Assembly: GCF_004214815.1 (NCBI RefSeq)
Contig: NZ_CP035926.1
Coordinates: 1,240,001-1,304,000, forward strand
DNA from: Aliarcobacter thereius LMG 24486
Lineage (GTDB): Bacteria; Campylobacterota; Campylobacteria; Campylobacterales; Arcobacteraceae
Direction: 5' to 3'
Length of the DNA: 64,000 nt
The notes below the pieces were generated by a model that was not told the origin of the DNA, searched no databases, and saw only the letters and a program-made list of their open reading frames with translations. This document shows positions 15,318 to 23,574 of the stretch, one piece after another (the stretch's first letter is position 1; each line of letters opens with the position of its first letter). Both the position numbers and the translations under genes were made by a program.

Positions 15318-15635
15318 ATGAGTTGGGGAATACTTTTTCTAGCTGGATTGTTTGAAATACTTTGGGCAGTTGGATTAAAATATAGTGATGGTTTTACAAA
15401 ACTTATGCCAAGCATTTTTACTATTGTTACTATGATTATTAGTTTTTATCTTTTAAGTATGGCTTTAAAAGCTCTTCCTATTGGAACTGCTTATGCAATT
15501 TGGGTTGGAATTGGAACAGTTGGAACTGTAATTGCTGGAATATTTTTATTTGGTGAATCTATGAATTTACTTAGAATTATAAGTATTGTTTTTATTTTAA
15601 TAGGAATAATTGGTCTTAAATTTACTACAAATTAA
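15318..15635 (+). CDS. gdx: guanidinium exporter of the SMR family
   Basis: A 105-aa four-helix small multidrug resistance protein of the SugE/Gdx subtype. It has the membrane Glu in LAGLFEILWAVGLKYSDGFT (Glu13), the Gdx signature WAVGLKYS-GFT, and PIGTAYAIWVGIG. Gdx proteins work as antiparallel dimers exporting guanidinium in exchange for protons. A guanidine-II riboswitch directly upstream supports the assignment strongly. The last 11 bases overlap the 3' end of the convergent histidine kinase gene. The present promoter must lie within the right end of the integrative element or further upstream in it. Confidence 0.93.
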   Translation: MSWGILFLAGLFEILWAVGLKYSDGFTKLMPSIFTIVTMIISFYLLSMALKALPIGTAYAIWVGIGTVGTVIAGIFLFGESMNLLRIISIVFILIGIIGLKFTTN

Positions 15636-16767
15636 AAATATATGTAAAAGTAGAACCTTGATTCTCTTTTGATTCAAGATTTACTTTTACACCATTTTTT
15701 AGACATATATTTTTTACAATACTAAGACCTATTCCAAAACCACCTGTTATATTATCACCTCTATAATATCTTTCAAAAACAGTTGATGTATCTTTTATAC
15801 CAATTCCCTCATCTTTAAAAGCTAACTCTAGTTTATTATCTTTTTTCTCTAGTTTTACATAGATATTTGAATTGTTTTTTGAGTATTTAATAGCATTTGA
15901 TAAGTTATTATCAACTATTCTATAAAGTTCTATTTCATTGAAAAATATATCTATATTTTGCTCTATATTTTTATGAAAAACTATATTTTTACTTGTTGCT
16001 AAATCATTGAAAAACTCAACTCTTTTTTCTAAAAATGAAGATATATTCATATATCTTTTCTCTTCTTTTACTGCATTTTGTTGCATATAGTATTCTAAAT
16101 CTTCATAAATAATTGTCATATTTTTCAGTGCTGATTTCACTCTTAATATATTTTTATCATTTTTGAGTTTTAAGGAAAGCATATCAATATTTATTCTAGC
16201 AACTCCAATAGGAGTTTTAAGCTCGTGCATAGCATCTTTTAAAAACTCATCTAAATAAGTATTTAATTTTTTATATGGTTCAATACTTTGCTTTATAACA
16301 AGAAAAGATAGTACAAAAATAAATAAACTAACAATAGAAATAAGGATTAAAACATTGTAAATAACTTCACTATAATCAATATCTTTACAAACAACTAAAT
16401 AGTTTTTATCTAAAATATTATTTGATAAAACTTTTTTATAACAAAAGATATCATTATATACTTTATATTCATTTTCAAAAAAGTCTAAAGATTTATTTGT
16501 AGAGAAAATCTCATTTTTATTCTCATCAAAAATAGTTGAATAAAATATATTTGATCTAGGAAAGTAGAATATCTCTCCATTTTGTTCTGTAAAACTATCT
16601 ATTTTCAAAATAACTTGATTTGAGTAGTTTTGTAAATCTAATCTATCTTTTATATCCTGATTTTTAATACTTGCATCAATATAAAAATATATTGGAATAA
16701 AAGCTATAAAAAGTGTTATAAGTGCTTGAATTAAAATATATTTTAATTCACTTCTACTATTTTTCAA
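15625..16767 (-). CDS. membrane sensor histidine kinase of the tsdA-linked two-component system
   Basis: A 380-aa kinase with helices at about residues 10-30 and 135-158 flanking a periplasmic loop of about 100 residues. The H-box HELKTPIGVARIN has phosphoacceptor His181. N-box DNNLSNAIKYS, G1 DEGIGIKD and G2 GGFGIGLSIV follow. It begins with TTG at 16767, overlapping the end of the response regulator gene by 11 bases. Its small sensor domain may receive the signal from the separate Cache protein encoded just upstream. It is last in the operon cytochrome, Cache protein, regulator, kinase. Confidence 0.88.
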   Translation of the reverse strand: MKNSRSELKYILIQALITLFIAFIPIYFYIDASIKNQDIKDRLDLQNYSNQVILKIDSFTEQNGEIFYFPRSNIFYSTIFDENKNEIFSTNKSLDFFENEYKVYNDIFCYKKVLSNNILDKNYLVVCKDIDYSEVIYNVLILISIVSLFIFVLSFLVIKQSIEPYKKLNTYLDEFLKDAMHELKTPIGVARINIDMLSLKLKNDKNILRVKSALKNMTIIYEDLEYYMQQNAVKEEKRYMNISSFLEKRVEFFNDLATSKNIVFHKNIEQNIDIFFNEIELYRIVDNNLSNAIKYSKNNSNIYVKLEKKDNKLELAFKDEGIGIKDTSTVFERYYRGDNITGGFGIGLSIVKNICLKNGVKVNLESKENQGSTFTYIFNL

Positions 16768-17416
16768 TCTTATATCCTAAAAATCTTTTTGTAAGAATAA
16801 AATCATTACTTGTTTTTTCTCTAACTCTTTTTATGCACATTCTTATATCTGCATAAGATATCTCTTTATTTTCCCAAACATTATCATGTAAGCTTTCAAT
16901 AGATACAAAAAAACCTCTATTTTGAACCAAGAAAGAGACAAGTTCAAGCTCTTTTTGTGAAAGTTCTATTAGATTATCATTTCTATAAAGTGAAAGTTTT
17001 TTTATAGAAAATTTATAATTTAGGTTTAATTCTATTAAATCTTCTGTACTTTGAAAATGATTTTTAATCTGTTGTTCAATTCTATGTTTTAGTTCTATCA
17101 TATCAAAAGGTTTTCTTATATAATCATTGCAACCTAAAGTATATCCATGGCTTAAATCATTTATATCTGTAAGTGAAGTTAAAATTATAATTGGAGTATC
17201 AATAGAAGCTTCTCTTACATATTTTACAATAGAAAAACCATCTATTTTTGGTACTCTAATATCAAGTAAAAGTAAATCATATTTTGTATCAAAAATTGCA
17301 TTTAAAGCTTTTTCTCCATCTTCAAAATCATCTACTTCAAACTCTAACTCTTCTAAAAATTCTTTGATTGATTCTTTATATAAATAATCATCTTCAAGTA
17401 AAAGTATTTTTATCAT
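16757..17416 (-). CDS. OmpR-family response regulator
   Basis: A 219-aa regulator: receiver domain with acidic pair ED-D (residues 8-10), phosphorylation site Asp52 (LLLLDIRVP) and Lys in IRKPFD, then an OmpR/PhoB winged helix (LSQKELELVSFLVQN to the end). Its ATG overlaps the stop of the Cache gene (ATGA) and its end overlaps the kinase gene. It probably controls the dihaem cytochrome gene at the head of the operon and thus its own synthesis. Confidence 0.9.
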   Translation of the reverse strand: MIKILLLEDDYLYKESIKEFLEELEFEVDDFEDGEKALNAIFDTKYDLLLLDIRVPKIDGFSIVKYVREASIDTPIIILTSLTDINDLSHGYTLGCNDYIRKPFDMIELKHRIEQQIKNHFQSTEDLIELNLNYKFSIKKLSLYRNDNLIELSQKELELVSFLVQNRGFFVSIESLHDNVWENKEISYADIRMCIKRVREKTSNDFILTKRFLGYKIEK

Positions 17417-18348
17417 TTTATTATGATTCTCTTTTCTAAACTATTTTGAATATCACTTGTATGATTACTATCTTTTATCTCTCCATGATAGTTATAGTTT
17501 GGAAGATAAACAAAATTCTTTATGTATTTATCAAAAGATAGAAGTAAAATACCTGCACTTTTATTTCCAAAACTTCCTAAAGAGATTTTAGAATATATTT
17601 TTGAACTATTTTCTATAAAAAACTTATCACTATTTATAAGAGTTAATAATGTTTTATCATTTAATTCATCAATACTATTATAAACAACTACAAAACTATC
17701 TATTTTCTTATTATATTTATATTGTTTTGCTATCTCTAAAAACTCATTTTCTAGTAAAATAGCAGATGATATTCCTAAGTTTTTTAATCTATAAACTAAA
17801 TCTTTGAAATCTACTATTATCTCTATTGAACCTATAAATTCCATATTTCTATTATAAATTGGAGCAATTGCTTTTATATTAAATCTTTTTCCTAATTCAC
17901 TTGATACAAAAGGTTTTTGTGTATTTTTAACTTTTACAAGTCCTTCTCTAAAGCCTGATAAATCTTCTCCAAAATCTTTATCTTCCCAACTTCTAGTAAA
18001 TACTTCAAGATTTTTTGTATGTATTTGAACATCAATATCGTGTTTTGTATATGTTTTTATAATATCTAATATTTTTAAAAGCTCTTTTTTTAACTCTTTG
18101 TGCCTATTTTTATCAAGATTATCTATAATTTCCTGATTTTGAGAAAACATTAAAGCTAAAGAAAGGGCTTGGTTTTTCTGATTTTCTAACTCATCTTCAA
18201 CTATTTTCATCTGATTTGATACAAAAACATCAAGTTCTTTTTGATTTAAAATTGTATTATATTTATTTAAGAAAAAAAGCAAAATAGCTAAAAGAACAAA
18301 AAAAGATATAATTATCTTTTTATAAGAGATTATTATTGGGGGTATCAC
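17413..18348 (-). CDS. stand-alone periplasmic Cache-type sensor protein
   Basis: A 311-aa protein with one N-terminal membrane helix (about 8-27) and a long periplasmic part with double-Cache features: a helical stalk (QKELDVFVSNQMKIVEDELE), then FGEDLSGFREGLVKV and a second strand-rich part with IAPIYNRNMEFIGSIEIIVD. There is no cytoplasmic output domain. It probably senses a ligand outside the membrane and passes it to the kinase encoded two genes downstream. GTG start at 18348 with the strong site GGAGG seven bases upstream. The ligand may be a sulfur oxyanion, given the tsdA-like neighbour; that is inference. Confidence 0.7.
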   Translation of the reverse strand: MIPPIIISYKKIIISFFVLLAILLFFLNKYNTILNQKELDVFVSNQMKIVEDELENQKNQALSLALMFSQNQEIIDNLDKNRHKELKKELLKILDIIKTYTKHDIDVQIHTKNLEVFTRSWEDKDFGEDLSGFREGLVKVKNTQKPFVSSELGKRFNIKAIAPIYNRNMEFIGSIEIIVDFKDLVYRLKNLGISSAILLENEFLEIAKQYKYNKKIDSFVVVYNSIDELNDKTLLTLINSDKFFIENSSKIYSKISLGSFGNKSAGILLLSFDKYIKNFVYLPNYNYHGEIKDSNHTSDIQNSLEKRIIIK

Positions 18349-18363
18349 TTAGATACCTCCAAT

Positions 18364-19344
18364 TTATTTAATGATATTTCCATAAGGTCCGAATTTTCTT
18401 TCAATTGAGTCTTTTCCTTCAATATATGTATCAGGAGCTTTTACTCTTGGATCTGGGAAATCTTTTCCTCTATTTTTCTTTTCAGGTCTTTTATGAGTGT
18501 CTAAATTCATATAAGCAGCCACATTATAAGACTCTTCATCTGTTAAGATTGGATTCTCTTTTGTAGCTCCTAAAGGCATATTACTTCTAATAAAATCAGC
18601 AGCTTTTAAAGTTCTATACATTCCTGCACCTTTATTATAGCTATCTTCTCCCCATAATGGTGGAAAAACATAACCATTTGCTAAACCTTCATTTTTAACA
18701 CCTTCACCATTAATTCCGTGACAAGAAGCACATTGTGCATCATAAACAACTTTTCCTTTAACAGGATCAGCAGCTTGATTTTTTATCATTTTTCTATCAA
18801 TTTTATGAAGTCCTCTTCCCTCTAGCTTATTAGCTGCTCCAACAGGAACACCTTGGCTCAACCAAAACATATAAGCTTCCATAGCTTTCATCTCTTTACT
18901 TTGTATTGGTAATGGTTTACCATTCATACTTCTTTCCATACAACCATTGATTCTTTCTGCTAAAGTTCCAATAACATCCTCTCTTGGTCTATACTGTGGG
19001 AATGCTGCACTACTTCCAACAAATGGTGCTGAATAAGCTTTTGTTCCAGCATCTAAGTGACAAGTTTGACATGAGAAGTTGTTTCCTGAATATCTCATTT
19101 TTTTGTCTTTTACTTCTGGTCCAATATATTTATAAGTATGAACTATAAGCTCTTTACCATATTTAATCATATCTCCCATTTGATTATTTGGGATTGTACT
19201 TTCATCTGGAATTTTATACTCTAATTTTTCACCTTCATATTTATATCCCATACTACTTCTTTTTGCAAGCTCTTTTGGTTCGAAAGCAAAAGAGTTTGAA
19301 GCCAATAAACATGCCATAAATGTTAAAGCTAACTGTTTTTTCAT
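18364..19344 (-). CDS. tsdA: TsdA-type dihaem cytochrome c (thiosulfate dehydrogenase / tetrathionate reductase)
   Basis: A secreted 326-aa cytochrome: signal peptide 1-20 (ending NSFA), haem motifs C92-QT-CH96 and C205-AS-CH209. The segment RINGCMERSMNGKPLP carries Cys135, which corresponds to the unusual Cys haem ligand of TsdA enzymes. These enzymes interconvert thiosulfate and tetrathionate; in Campylobacter jejuni TsdA acts mainly as a tetrathionate reductase. Direction of the reaction here is not known. AGGAGG precedes the start. The next three genes encode a Cache sensor, response regulator and kinase, suggesting induction by substrate. Confidence 0.85.
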   Translation of the reverse strand: MKKQLALTFMACLLASNSFAFEPKELAKRSSMGYKYEGEKLEYKIPDESTIPNNQMGDMIKYGKELIVHTYKYIGPEVKDKKMRYSGNNFSCQTCHLDAGTKAYSAPFVGSSAAFPQYRPREDVIGTLAERINGCMERSMNGKPLPIQSKEMKAMEAYMFWLSQGVPVGAANKLEGRGLHKIDRKMIKNQAADPVKGKVVYDAQCASCHGINGEGVKNEGLANGYVFPPLWGEDSYNKGAGMYRTLKAADFIRSNMPLGATKENPILTDEESYNVAAYMNLDTHKRPEKKNRGKDFPDPRVKAPDTYIEGKDSIERKFGPYGNIIK

Positions 19345-19411
19345 AATTTTCCTCCTAAATTAATTGACAAATTGTACAATTCTAATATAACACCAAAGTA
19401 ACAATTAATTT

Positions 19412-19969
19412 TTAAAGTAATTTTATAAATCTTTCTATCTCTTCTTTTATCTCTTCTTCACTAATTCCATCTTGCAAAGCACCCATTTTTACACTATTTT
19501 TGCTTATAAAACTAATCTTTTTATCTAGTTCTATCTTATATATAAAATAGCTATTCATACTATTATCATTTAAAGCTAAAGATTTTATCCAATCCCCTTT
19601 TGAATCATTAATCAAAATAGTGTTTGAATTTCTAAACATATTTTCAAGTTCACTTTCAACAACACTTTTTTTAATTAACCAAGGAGTATTTGAAATATTT
19701 GCTATAAATACTATATTTTTATCCAAATTATTTTTAAAATCTTTAAAAATTGCCAAAGAGTCATGATTCAATACTACTAAATATATTGGTAAAGTTTTAA
19801 ATATTTCATCTTTTTTTATATTAATAGTTTTATTTACTATTTCAAAATTATTTGGTAATTTTTCAAAACTTAAAATACTATTTCCTATTTTTCTATCAGG
19901 TATTGTTAGAAATACAAGCAAAGAAAAACCTAAAATCCCTAGAAATACAACTTTTAAAAAGTTTTTCAT
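19412..19969 (-). CDS. membrane-anchored protein of unknown function (185 aa)
   Basis: One N-terminal membrane helix (about 5-23) followed by an alpha/beta region. The alternation of strands and helices (PIYLVVLNHDSLAIFKDF, NIVFIANISNTPWLIKK, SYFIYKIELDKKI) could be a thioredoxin-like fold, but there is no CxxC, so a redox activity is unlikely. Its start overlaps the stop of the upstream FAD-dependent oxidoreductase gene (ATGA), so the two are translationally coupled. I do not recognise the family. Confidence 0.6.
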   Translation of the reverse strand: MKNFLKVVFLGILGFSLLVFLTIPDRKIGNSILSFEKLPNNFEIVNKTINIKKDEIFKTLPIYLVVLNHDSLAIFKDFKNNLDKNIVFIANISNTPWLIKKSVVESELENMFRNSNTILINDSKGDWIKSLALNDNSMNSYFIYKIELDKKISFISKNSVKMGALQDGISEEEIKEEIERFIKLL

Positions 19970-21144
19970 CTATTTTTTCCTTTATTTTTTAATCTTTTTA
20001 TCCATCTTTTAAAAAGCCTATGATTTGTCAAAGAAGAGTCTATTTTTTTACCATTTATAACATATTCAAGTAAAATATCTGCAAGATATAAAGAAAGGAC
20101 AAAACCTCTTCCTCCTACACCATTTAAAGTATATAAATTTTTAATAGTTTCTAAGTTTTCATCTTTTATAAATGATCCATTTTTAATATGAGGATATTTT
20201 TCTACACTTTTTTCTATGTTAATTAGTTCTGCAATCATAGGAAAGTAATCAACACTTGAAGCTCTTGCCCCAATTTTTATATCTATAATATTAATATCTT
20301 CTAAAATTTTTATTTCACTTGCTAATTTTAAGAGTTTTTTACTATTTTTATCTATTATCTTTTTTGTTTTTTCATTGTGATTAATAAGATTAATATCTTT
20401 TAATCTTAAATCAAACGAAGTATCATTTTTATCAATCTCTTCTCTATCATGAGTTGCTCCAATAGAGATTTTAAATCTATTTTCGAACTCTTTGGAGTTT
20501 GAAATAGAGCACTCTTTATGATAATTATGAAAAGTTTGATTAGAACTTAAAATATCTATTTTTTGTCCCCAAACTGCTCTTATTTTAAAATAATCATCTT
20601 TAATCAAAGAGATATCAGCTCCTGTTGCTAAAAATAGTTTTGAGGCTTCAAATTCACTATTTAGCAACCACTTTTCATCTTCTATTTGCTCTATTTTTTT
20701 AACTTCATATGAAAATAGTTTTTCCACATCTTTGCTTAGCTCTTTACAAATTTCATATGGTTTTACACTGCTTCCAATAGGAAAAAAATAAGCATTTTCT
20801 CTAGTTTCAAAAGGAAAATCCATAAAAGGAATATAATTTTGAAATTTCTCTTCATCTTTTTTATCTTTTGGGATTCTTAATGTTCCACAAGAATCTATTA
20901 AATGTGGAAACTCTTTTTTATAAATATTTGTAGAAAACTCTAAAGCTTTTGCTACTAATGTTTTAAAACTATTATCAAGCCCTAAAAGTGGAGATAAAAA
21001 TGCTCCAGCAGCTCCACTTGCACCAAAAGCAATATCACTATTTTTATCTATTAGTAAAACACTTTTGGAATATTTACTTAAAAAATATGCTAAAGAGCAT
21101 CCAGCAATTCCAGCACCAATAATTATATAATCATATTTTTTCAT
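19966..21144 (-). CDS. FAD-dependent oxidoreductase, DAO family, MnmC C-terminal-like
   Basis: A 392-aa flavoprotein. The N-terminal dinucleotide fold IIIGAGIAGCSLAYFLSKYS and the FAD-contacting GASGAAGAFLSPLLGLDN resemble the oxidase half of MnmC, which converts the cmnm5U wobble modification to nm5U in tRNA. The C-terminal GVGGRGFVLSLYLADILLEYVI closes the FAD site. The methyltransferase half of MnmC is absent, as in stand-alone MnmC2-like proteins. Other D-amino-acid-oxidase-type roles are possible. It is followed by a coupled membrane-anchored protein gene. Confidence 0.65.
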   Translation of the reverse strand: MKKYDYIIIGAGIAGCSLAYFLSKYSKSVLLIDKNSDIAFGASGAAGAFLSPLLGLDNSFKTLVAKALEFSTNIYKKEFPHLIDSCGTLRIPKDKKDEEKFQNYIPFMDFPFETRENAYFFPIGSSVKPYEICKELSKDVEKLFSYEVKKIEQIEDEKWLLNSEFEASKLFLATGADISLIKDDYFKIRAVWGQKIDILSSNQTFHNYHKECSISNSKEFENRFKISIGATHDREEIDKNDTSFDLRLKDINLINHNEKTKKIIDKNSKKLLKLASEIKILEDINIIDIKIGARASSVDYFPMIAELINIEKSVEKYPHIKNGSFIKDENLETIKNLYTLNGVGGRGFVLSLYLADILLEYVINGKKIDSSLTNHRLFKRWIKRLKNKGKNR

Positions 21145-21185
21145 AAACTAATTATATCTTATTTTCATAAATATTTCATTTCAAA

Positions 21186-21219
21186 CTTGATTGACTTTGA
21201 CTCAAGGTTTGGATATAAT
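21186..21219 (+). promoter_or_regulatory. HAIR operator and promoter of cbpA-hspR
   Basis: CTTGATT (21186-21192), seven bases, ACTCAAG (21200-21206) is a near-perfect HspR binding site (consensus CTTGAGT-N7-ACTCAAG). The -10 TATAAT is at 21214-21219, so the operator covers the -35 region and bound HspR would block polymerase. The repressor gene is the second gene of the operon, giving autoregulation. Confidence 0.85.
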
Positions 21220-21265
21220 CCTGCTTTGAAATTATGATTATTATATATTATAGGAAATAAATAAA

Positions 21266-22120
21266 ATGGCAAAAAGTTTATATGAAACATTAGAAGTAAA
21301 TGAGAGTGCAAGTGCTGAAGAGATAAAAAAAGCTTATAGAAAACTTGCTAGAAAATATCACCCTGATGTAAATAAAGATCCAAGTGCTGAAGAGAAATTT
21401 AAAGAGATAAATGCAGCTTATGAAGTATTAAGTAATGCTGAGAAAAAACAACAATATGACCAATATGGTGATTCTATGTTTGGTGGACAAAATTTCAGTG
21501 ATTTTGCAAGAAACCAAGGAAATGGTGTAGATTTAGATGAAATTTTAAGACAAATGTTTGGTGCTGGAGCAGGAGCAGGTTTTGGACAAAGAGGATTTGG
21601 TGGATTTGGTTTTGATGAACCAGATTTAGATACACAAGCTAGTGTAGTAATTCCTTTTGATATTGCTGTATTAGGTGGGAAACAACATATTTCACTAAAC
21701 AATGACTCTTTTGATATTAAAATTCCTGAAGGAATAGAACATGGTCAAAAAATAAGAGCAAAAGGTAAAGGAAAATCTTATCAAGGAAGAAAAGGTGATT
21801 TGATTTTAAAAATAAATATTGCAGAAAGTCCTATTTATACAAGAGATAAAGATATGCTAGAGAGATATTTTGATATTCCTTTAAAAACTGCACTATTTGG
21901 TGGAAAAGTTGAAATAAAAACTCTTCACAAAGATATCACTTTAAAAGTTCCTCAAGATACAAAACAAAATCAAAAATTTAGAGTAAAAGAGCTTGGAGTT
22001 CTAAATAGAAAAACTGGTGTAAAAGGTGATTTATATTTAAAAGCAAATATTGTTTTACCAAAACTTGAAGAGCTTGATAGCAATTTTGTAGAAGAGTTGG
22101 AGAAGCATTTACCTAATTAA
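21266..22120 (+). CDS. cbpA: CbpA-type DnaJ co-chaperone
   Basis: A 284-aa J-domain protein. The J domain is at residues 1-67 with the HPD motif (YHPDVN). A Gly/Phe-rich linker (about 75-120) follows and includes repeated Gly-Ala and Gly-Phe stretches, then two C-terminal substrate-binding beta domains. There is no zinc-finger domain, which separates it from DnaJ proper. It would stimulate DnaK and bind unfolded clients. It heads an operon with hspR, under a HAIR operator, so it is induced by heat or protein stress. It is the same gene pair as cbpA-hspR in Campylobacter and Helicobacter. Confidence 0.92.
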   Translation: MAKSLYETLEVNESASAEEIKKAYRKLARKYHPDVNKDPSAEEKFKEINAAYEVLSNAEKKQQYDQYGDSMFGGQNFSDFARNQGNGVDLDEILRQMFGAGAGAGFGQRGFGGFGFDEPDLDTQASVVIPFDIAVLGGKQHISLNNDSFDIKIPEGIEHGQKIRAKGKGKSYQGRKGDLILKINIAESPIYTRDKDMLERYFDIPLKTALFGGKVEIKTLHKDITLKVPQDTKQNQKFRVKELGVLNRKTGVKGDLYLKANIVLPKLEELDSNFVEELEKHLPN

Positions 22121-22132
22121 AGGAGATTTATT

Positions 22133-22513
22133 ATGCAAAGCAATAGCTATATAGAACCCGTTTATCTAATCTCAGCAGTTGCTGAGATTTTAAATATTCA
22201 TCCTCAAACATTAAGACAATATGAAAGAGAAGGACTTATAAAACCTAGTAGATCAAATGGTAAAATAAGACTTTATTCTCAAAAAGATATTAATCATATT
22301 AAATATGTTTTAACATTAACTAGGGATTTAGGTGTAAATTTAGCTGGAGTTGATATTGTTTTGCAACTAAATCAAAAAATCAAAGAGCTTGAAAATGAAA
22401 TAGATAGTTTGAAAATCAAACTTCAAAGTAAGAGTAGTAATTCTGTTGTTCCAGATAATAAAGCTTTAGTAATTCAAAAATCAAGTCTAGAAGTTGTAAT
22501 TGTTAAAAAGTAA
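22133..22513 (+). CDS. hspR: heat-shock repressor HspR (MerR family)
   Basis: A 126-aa regulator with the MerR helix-turn-helix in its N-terminal half (YLISAVAEILNIHPQTLRQYEREGL), a coiled-coil dimerisation helix (about 78-100, LNQKIKELENEIDSLKIKL) and a short variable tail. HspR binds HAIR sites together with DnaK as co-repressor. Located 12 bases after cbpA. A hairpin overlapping its stop codon (22503-22531) ends the operon. Confidence 0.92.
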   Translation: MQSNSYIEPVYLISAVAEILNIHPQTLRQYEREGLIKPSRSNGKIRLYSQKDINHIKYVLTLTRDLGVNLAGVDIVLQLNQKIKELENEIDSLKIKLQSKSSNSVVPDNKALVIQKSSLEVVIVKK

Positions 22514-22531
22514 TTTAAAACTACTTTTTAA
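22503..22531 (+). terminator. terminator after hspR
   Basis: TTAAAAAGTA (22503-22512) pairs with TACTTTTTAA (22522-22531) across a nine-base loop. The stop codon lies in the stem, and the T-run of the second arm serves as the termination tract. Confidence 0.6.
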
Positions 22532-22564
22532 TATACTTCTTTATTAATTACAATTAGGAACAAA

Positions 22565-22984
22565 ATGATAGATTTAGATAATCAAACAAATTTTAAAATA
22601 GATTTAGAAAATTTAGAAAAGATTGCATCAACTCTAAGCAATAAAAATATTGAACTTTTAATTGTAGATAATAAAACAATAAAAGATATAAATCTAGAGT
22701 TTAGAAATAAAGATGAAGCAACAGATGTTTTAAGTTTTCCTATGGAGTTTAATTTTCCAAATATGCCTTTAGGTTCGATTATTATATCTATTGATTTTGT
22801 AAGAAATAAAGCAAAAGAGTTTGGACATAGTGAATTTGAAGAATTTAGTCTTCTATTTATTCATGGGTTTTTACATCTTTTAGGTTTTGATCATGAAGTT
22901 GATAATGGAGAACATAGAGAAAAAGAAGAAGAGCTTATAAGTCTGTTTAATCTTCCTTCTTCTTTGATAGTAAGAAACTCTTAA
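22565..22984 (+). CDS. ybeY: endoribonuclease YbeY
   Basis: A 139-aa metalloprotein with the zinc-binding signature HGFLHLLGFDH followed by a third ligand region near GEHREKE. YbeY acts in 16S rRNA 3'-end maturation and 70S quality control. The upstream part ATDVLSFPMEF is also typical. ATG with AGGA seven bases upstream. The gene ends 11 bases before the convergent perR-like gene, with an eight-pair hairpin (22980-22999) in between. Confidence 0.93.
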   Translation: MIDLDNQTNFKIDLENLEKIASTLSNKNIELLIVDNKTIKDINLEFRNKDEATDVLSFPMEFNFPNMPLGSIIISIDFVRNKAKEFGHSEFEEFSLLFIHGFLHLLGFDHEVDNGEHREKEEELISLFNLPSSLIVRNS

Positions 22985-22994
22985 ATAGATATAT

Positions 22995-23396
22995 TTAAGA
23001 ACATTTTGGGCAAATCCCGCTCAAAACTATATCTGTTTGTTCTACTTTAAAACTACTCATATTTCCAATTTGTTTTGCAATATCACTTGAATCAATCTCA
23101 ATATCCATAATATCTTTGCAAACTGAACAAACTAAATGTGCATGCTCATTTTTTGATAATTCATAAACAGTTTTAGAATTTGGTATCTTTACTTCACTTA
23201 AAAAAAGTTTTTCTACCATTGAATTTATATTTTTATAAATAGTTGCTAAAGAAACTGATGGAAATCTATCAAGAAGTTTTCTATATAAATCATCAATATT
23301 CATATGTCCATTTTTATATAATTCTTCAATAATAGCTATTCTTTGTGGAGTAACTTTTAAATCATAATTTTTCAATAATGTTGTTGTATCAATCAT
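22995..23396 (-). CDS. perR: Fur-family regulator, PerR-like
   Basis: A 133-aa Fur-family protein: winged helix in the first 80 residues (SLATIYKNINSM is the recognition helix), then the metal-binding dimer domain with HAHLVCSVCKD and a final CPKC. The Cys pairs form the structural zinc site. A second Fur protein with a stronger match to ferric uptake regulators is encoded at 42488, so this one is best read as the peroxide-sensing PerR, though Zur-like roles are not excluded. The upstream 178 bases have no gene and probably hold its promoter and that of the next gene. Confidence 0.75.
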   Translation of the reverse strand: MIDTTTLLKNYDLKVTPQRIAIIEELYKNGHMNIDDLYRKLLDRFPSVSLATIYKNINSMVEKLFLSEVKIPNSKTVYELSKNEHAHLVCSVCKDIMDIEIDSSDIAKQIGNMSSFKVEQTDIVLSGICPKCS

Positions 23397-23574
23397 AATT
23401 CATCCTTAATTTATTTATCTTATTGGATTGTATCGCAAAGTTTATTTATTTTTTCTTTGATATTATCAAAAAATAAAAATTCTTTTCTAATAAGAAAAAA
23501 GATAATTAAAAAACTACTTTACTTTGTTAAAAACAAATTTTAGATACTATTTGTAAATTTTTTTTGGACTTAAA

